DNA of 49,442 nt from a virus. Positions 46,800-49,442 of this stretch are shown piece by piece. Below the pieces are notes generated by a model. It had not been told where the DNA came from, searched no databases, and saw nothing but the letters and a program-made list of their open reading frames with translations. The translations under genes were made by a program, and so were the position numbers. The DNA lies in IMG/VR virus record IMGVR_UViG_3300005338_000014, positions 1 through 49,442 of that record. The stretch is one strand, 5' to 3'. The stretch's first letter is position 1. Each line of letters starts with the position of its first letter.

Positions 46800-46907
46800 G
46801 GGATGCTGTGCCGGAGTGGCTGAACGGTGATGTGCGCGGAAAGCTACAGCCTATAGGGGCGCACCCCTGGCTGGCGGATCGAAGGTTCGAATCCTTCCAG
46901 CGTCCCA
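46800..46907 (+). tRNA. class II tRNA (Ser-like) with atypical anticodon arm and long variable arm
   Basis: Clear parts: acceptor strands GGGATGCTG and CAGCGTCCC can pair over nine bases; TG then CCGGAGTGGCTGAACGG is the D arm of serine-type tRNAs; GAAGG-TTCGAAT-CCTTC is a perfect T arm. The likely anticodon arm is TGTGC-GCGGAAA-GC(T)ACA with one bulged T, giving GGA (Ser) but with C instead of the invariant T33. The variable arm is a stacked hairpin (GCC...AGGGG-CGCA-CCCCT-GGC). About 106 bases in total, longer than normal. An alternative GTGCGC/GCGCAC pairing would disrupt the anticodon arm. May be a functional odd tRNA or a degenerate one. Confidence 0.65.
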
Positions 46908-46944
46908 CCTTCCTCCGCCATGATCGTCCCGCTATGGGATCGCG

Positions 46945-47649
46945 ATGCACGTCTTCATCGCCATTCCCTCGGACGGCCAGGTTCATGCCTGGTTCGCGCA
47001 GTCGCTCGCCGCGATGATCGCCCGGGCCATGGCCGAGGGTGTTCCCTCCGGCGCGAAGCGAATCCAGCCCCGCCTCACCCCCCGCTTCGAGATCGGCAAG
47101 CTGCCGATGGTGCGCAACCGGCTGCTCGCGCTGGCGATCGAGTCCGGCGCCGATTACACGCTCTGGCTTGACAGCGACCACATCTTCCCGGACTGGGCGC
47201 TGCTGCGCCTCCTGCTCGCCGACCGCGATGTCGTCGGCATCAACCAGCCCTCACGCTCGCGGCCGCACTTCCCGACGGCCCGCGGCGTCGATCTCAGGCG
47301 GCTCTACGGGGCCGAGGAGGACGCCAAGGCCGGGCTCGTCGAGCAGGTCTCGCAGATCGGCTTTCCGCTCGTCCTGATGCGGATGAGCATCATAGAGCGC
47401 CTCGAGCGCCAAGCCGCCGCCGAGGGCCGCGAAGGCATCTTCCCGATGTTCGACTTCACCATGACCGCCGATCCCGACGTCTCGATCGGCGAGGACACCT
47501 TCTTCTGCAAGCGCTGCGCCGAGGCCGGGATCGACATCTACCTCGACCACCAGCTTTCCTGGGCGACGTGGCACATCGCAGAGCTGCCAGTCGGGATGCG
47601 GGAGGCGCTGGGGGATCGTGCCGCGGCGGAGGCGGCGGGGAAGGTCTGA
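46945..47649 (+). CDS. glycosyltransferase-like protein (GT-A fold)
   Basis: 234 residues (MHVFIAIPSDGQVHAWFAQS). RNRLLALAIESGADYTLWLD followed by SDHIFP: the DSD at 76-78 is the metal/nucleotide-sugar motif of GT-A enzymes. FDFTMTADPDVSIGEDTFFC with GEDTFFCKRC resembles the second acidic region. C-terminus DHQLSWATWHI. It could glycosylate phage DNA, capsid/tail, or host surface; its place after the tail genes and separate from the DNA-modification genes leaves that open. Confidence 0.65.
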   Translation: MHVFIAIPSDGQVHAWFAQSLAAMIARAMAEGVPSGAKRIQPRLTPRFEIGKLPMVRNRLLALAIESGADYTLWLDSDHIFPDWALLRLLLADRDVVGINQPSRSRPHFPTARGVDLRRLYGAEEDAKAGLVEQVSQIGFPLVLMRMSIIERLERQAAAEGREGIFPMFDFTMTADPDVSIGEDTFFCKRCAEAGIDIYLDHQLSWATWHIAELPVGMREALGDRAAAEAAGKV

Positions 47650-47714
47650 GCGCGCTGGCTTTCCATCGAATAGGGAAATGGCTTGCGCTTTGAGTATGCA
47701 AGTATATTCCCGAA

Positions 47715-47735
47715 ATTGACCACCCGGGTCAATTC
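47715..47735. terminator. inverted repeat between converging genes
   Basis: AATTGACC-ACCCG-GGTCAATT, an eight-base perfect stem with a five-base loop between the glycosyltransferase gene and the leftward genes. Symmetric AT-rich ends allow it to work as a bidirectional terminator, though the T-run is short; an operator is an alternative. The surrounding 47650-47810 holds no gene, two copies of CTTTCCATCGAA and the hairpin at 47749. Confidence 0.5.
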
Positions 47736-47748
47736 GAAGCCCTCATTC

Positions 47749-47762
47749 CCCCGAATGGGGGT
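47749..47762. terminator. second hairpin between converging genes
   Basis: CCCCC-GAAT-GGGGG, a five-base GC stem with a tetraloop, 14 bases after the previous inverted repeat. No T-run follows on the plus strand. In tandem with the repeat at 47715 it could help stop transcription from both sides. Confidence 0.4.
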
Positions 47763-47810
47763 GGCCGGGCCTTTCCATCGAAGGGGGGTATGGTCAGCGA
47801 GTCCGACGCT

Positions 47811-48215
47811 TCATGGCACCACCCGTGTTACGCGCCACCCCAGCTCGCGCGCGAAGGCCTTGGCGGCGGTGGTCCAGCCCCAAGCCTCCATGGCTTCCGC
47901 CTTCATCGGGTCATCCTCGGGCGACCACGGTGGCTGAGGCACGAGAGGCAGAAGATCGTAGGACGAAGCCTCGACGGTGACGAGCACGCCTATCACCCGC
48001 GCCTCCCTGATCTCCCCCTCGCCCTGCCGCGTCGAGCAACCGACCGATTCCGCGATCCAATTGCCGGCCGGCGTCTCCCACAGCCGAAGCTCCGTCCAGC
48101 GGTCCTTGCCGCCGTCCTTCCGCTGCGTCGTGTACTCGCCGATCAGCTTTCCATCGAAGTGGAGATCGGGGCCGTGCGAGCAGGCGAGGCGGATGGGGTT
48201 GAAGGCGGAGGTCAA
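47811..48215 (-). CDS. hypothetical protein
   Basis: 134 residues from TTG 48215, whose TTGA overlaps the preceding stop. Beta-rich start (GPDLHFDGKLIGEYTTQRKD, WTELRLWETPAGNWIAESVG), then EARVIGVLVTVEASSY and an acidic/helical end (PWSPEDDPMKAEAMEAWGW). Last gene of the leftward group. No family recognised. Confidence 0.55.
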   Translation of the reverse strand: MTSAFNPIRLACSHGPDLHFDGKLIGEYTTQRKDGGKDRWTELRLWETPAGNWIAESVGCSTRQGEGEIREARVIGVLVTVEASSYDLLPLVPQPPWSPEDDPMKAEAMEAWGWTTAAKAFARELGWRVTRVVP

Positions 48216-48376
48216 CGCTCGCCGTCCATCAGGTCGTGGATGGGGCCCAGCGGGCGCTCCGGATCATCCGCGAACCCTGCCTGGTATCGGCTTCCTCGTT
48301 GACGCAATGCCGTACCTATCGCGGCGTTCACGCCCTTGATCTCGTCAAGCAGCGTCCGGGCCTTTTTCTTCCCCAT
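48212..48376 (-). CDS. small basic hypothetical protein
   Basis: 54 residues from ATG 48376, strongly preceded by GGAAAGGAAGGGAAG; an upstream TTG at 48415 is possible but less likely. Begins MGKKKARTLLDEIKGVNAAI, ends GPIHDLMDGER. Likely a small DNA- or RNA-interacting protein by charge only. Confidence 0.5.
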   Translation of the reverse strand: MGKKKARTLLDEIKGVNAAIGTALRQRGSRYQAGFADDPERPLGPIHDLMDGER

Positions 48377-48398
48377 CTTCCCTTCCTTTCCCTGCCGC

Positions 48399-48662
48399 TC
48401 AGCGGCTTTCGTCAAGTTGCGGCCAACGCTCGATCACTTCAAGATCGTCGGCGCACAATTCGTTCTCGTCGCCAATGCTGCACCACCCTTCGCCTCGGCT
48501 GCCGTCTTCTTGCCGCCAGCCCCGAGCCTCGCCGATGCATTCGAGCTTGACCATGTCCGGCAGCATCCCGTCGCAAGCGTTGGTCGCCAGAACGCGGTGT
48601 CGGTCGGTTCCGTCGCGGCTTACGATGTCACCGACCCGAATATCTGCTGAGCCTCCGCTCAT
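48399..48662 (-). CDS. hypothetical protein with small beta domain
   Basis: 87 residues (MSGGSADIRVGDIVSRDGTD). VGDIVSRDGTDRHRVLA looks like a small SH3/KOW-like barrel, then GWCSIGDENELCADDLEVIE with two cysteines. ATGA overlap with the ligase stop. Frequent as an accessory domain in phage small proteins; no function known. Confidence 0.55.
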   Translation of the reverse strand: MSGGSADIRVGDIVSRDGTDRHRVLATNACDGMLPDMVKLECIGEARGWRQEDGSRGEGWCSIGDENELCADDLEVIERWPQLDESR

Positions 48663-49442
48663 TCCATGCCATCCTTATCCGGCCGCAGCCTCACAAACCG
48701 GGCCTGCCTCAGCGCGCCGGCCTCGGTCACCTCCATAGCAGCGACCTCAGCGATTGTCCCGACCAGGCCGGCACGATCGCGCCACAACGCCATCCGCTCG
48801 GCGTCGGAGAAGCCGGCCGTGACCCGGACCCGGCGGCCGCGATAATCGAGCAACAGCGCGCCCAGCAGCCATTCGCGGCCCGTCTGCGGCACGGCGCCGA
48901 CGATCGCCAGATCCAGCGTGATCGCCCTCTTGATCCGCTGCCACGCGGTCCCCGGTTTCCGCTGGCAGGTGGCCGCGGCCTGCTTCGTCACAATCCCTTC
49001 GGCGCCGGCGGCGATGAACTCGCGCGCCATCCCCTCGATTTCCATCGGATCGGGGCTGTGGAGATAGGCCCAGGGCATCGGGCGGACCGCGGCGTCGGCA
49101 ATGCCCTCCAGCATCGCATCCAGCCTGGTCTTGCGGGTCTCGAGCGCGTAGCAGCATTCCTCGCCGCGCCAGACGGTCATCGGCATGGCGTCGAAGAGAT
49201 GGACCGTGCCGGCGTCGCCGTTGCCGCCCCGGGCCTGAAAATGGGCCAGCGTGGCGGCGAACGAGCCTTCGACGACCCACTCCCCATCGAAGAACATCGG
49301 CACGCAAGCCTCCCGCTCCAGCCAGCGCAGCCGCGCCGCGATATGACCGGCTCCGTGGATCGGCGTTCCCTCGCGCGTGACGAGCTCGCCGGCGATCCAG
49401 AGCGCCCGGATGCCGTCCAGCTTGGGCTCGACGACCTGGGCG
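48659..49442 (-). CDS. ATP-dependent DNA ligase, 5' end off the window
   Basis: At least 261 residues; the frame is open to the window edge. Motif I is VEPKLDGIRALW (Lys of KLDGIR takes the AMP), motif III FFDGEWV, motif IV EGIVTKQ and motif V WQRIKRAI, followed by an OB-fold domain with GALLLDYRGRRVRVTAGFSD. This is the short ATP-dependent ligase type of phages; it seals nicks in replication and recombination. Only the very start of the gene appears to be missing, since motif I normally lies close to the N-terminus in minimal ligases. Confidence 0.85.
   Translation of the reverse strand, partial: AQVVEPKLDGIRALWIAGELVTREGTPIHGAGHIAARLRWLEREACVPMFFDGEWVVEGSFAATLAHFQARGGNGDAGTVHLFDAMPMTVWRGEECCYALETRKTRLDAMLEGIADAAVRPMPWAYLHSPDPMEIEGMAREFIAAGAEGIVTKQAAATCQRKPGTAWQRIKRAITLDLAIVGAVPQTGREWLLGALLLDYRGRRVRVTAGFSDAERMALWRDRAGLVGTIAEVAAMEVTEAGALRQARFVRLRPDKDGME

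Noticed and set aside
47538-47732. Leftward promoter TTGACC...TATACT and a 64-codon frame
   Set aside because: The -35/-10 spacing would be about 20 bases, and the frame is antisense to the glycosyltransferase end with poor residue use.
1-49442. CRISPR array or mini-array
   Set aside because: No regularly spaced direct repeats were seen; the only notable direct repeat is the 55-bp duplication, which is without spacers and inside a gene.
1-49442. rRNA genes, insertion sequences or transposase genes
   Set aside because: No rRNA-like stretch, terminal inverted repeats or DDE/HUH transposase motifs were recognised; the HNH gene is the only evident mobile element.

Overview
The window reads as most or all of a tailed double-stranded DNA phage (or prophage) genome with lambda-like head genes and a long-tail (siphovirus) module. 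Base composition is strongly GC-rich, reading frames are packed with 4-base ATGA/GTGA overlaps, and GTG/TTG starts are common. With the protein family types seen (DUF1376 replication protein, NusG-like factor, DUF6441-type tail protein), this points to an alphaproteobacterial host, most likely Sphingomonadales. The host call is inference; nothing here names a strain.

Layout. (1) 1-10454, minus strand: the early operon, read leftward from a promoter at 10478-10506. It holds many small accessory genes, a RecE-like exonuclease with a putative single-strand annealing protein, a DnaQ-like exonuclease broken by a 55-bp tandem duplication, an acyl carrier protein, a QueD-like protein and a degenerate DpdA/TGT-like protein. 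(2) 10455-11996: an immunity region with a LexA/CI-type repressor, a divergent Cro-like gene and three copies of a 15-bp operator ATACC-N5-GGTAT, two of them inside promoters. (3) 12098-20288, plus strand: regulation and DNA metabolism, with an HTH regulator, an HNH nuclease inserted at the start of a DNA methylase gene, RuvC, a DUF1376 replication protein, an MmcB-like nuclease and a NusG-like factor. (4) 20433-29663: packaging and head (small and large terminase, gpW-like, portal, S49 protease, scaffold, decoration, capsid, connectors). (5) 29696-41264: tail, including a programmed -1 frameshift, a 1659-residue tape measure with an M23 peptidase domain, and a tail-tip protein. (6) 41254-44625: lysis (membrane proteins, lysozyme-like endolysin, lipoprotein). 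(7) 44656-47649: distal structural proteins, an unusual tRNA and a glycosyltransferase-like protein. (8) 47811-49442, minus strand: small genes and an ATP-dependent DNA ligase cut by the window end.

How it fits together: CI-like and Cro-like proteins probably compete for the shared operators and decide early transcription leftward and rightward. The NusG-like factor, just upstream of the terminase, may help elongation through the ~27-kb late operon. No integrase is visible, so the lysogenic lifestyle is unproven. The most unusual content is the possible 7-deazaguanine-related pair (QueD-like and DpdA-like), the phage acyl carrier protein, the NusG-like protein, and a molecular footprint of HNH insertion. 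Three genes carry apparent frame-breaking changes (dpdA-like, dnaQ-like, lexA-like); read-level checking is needed to tell real decay from assembly error.
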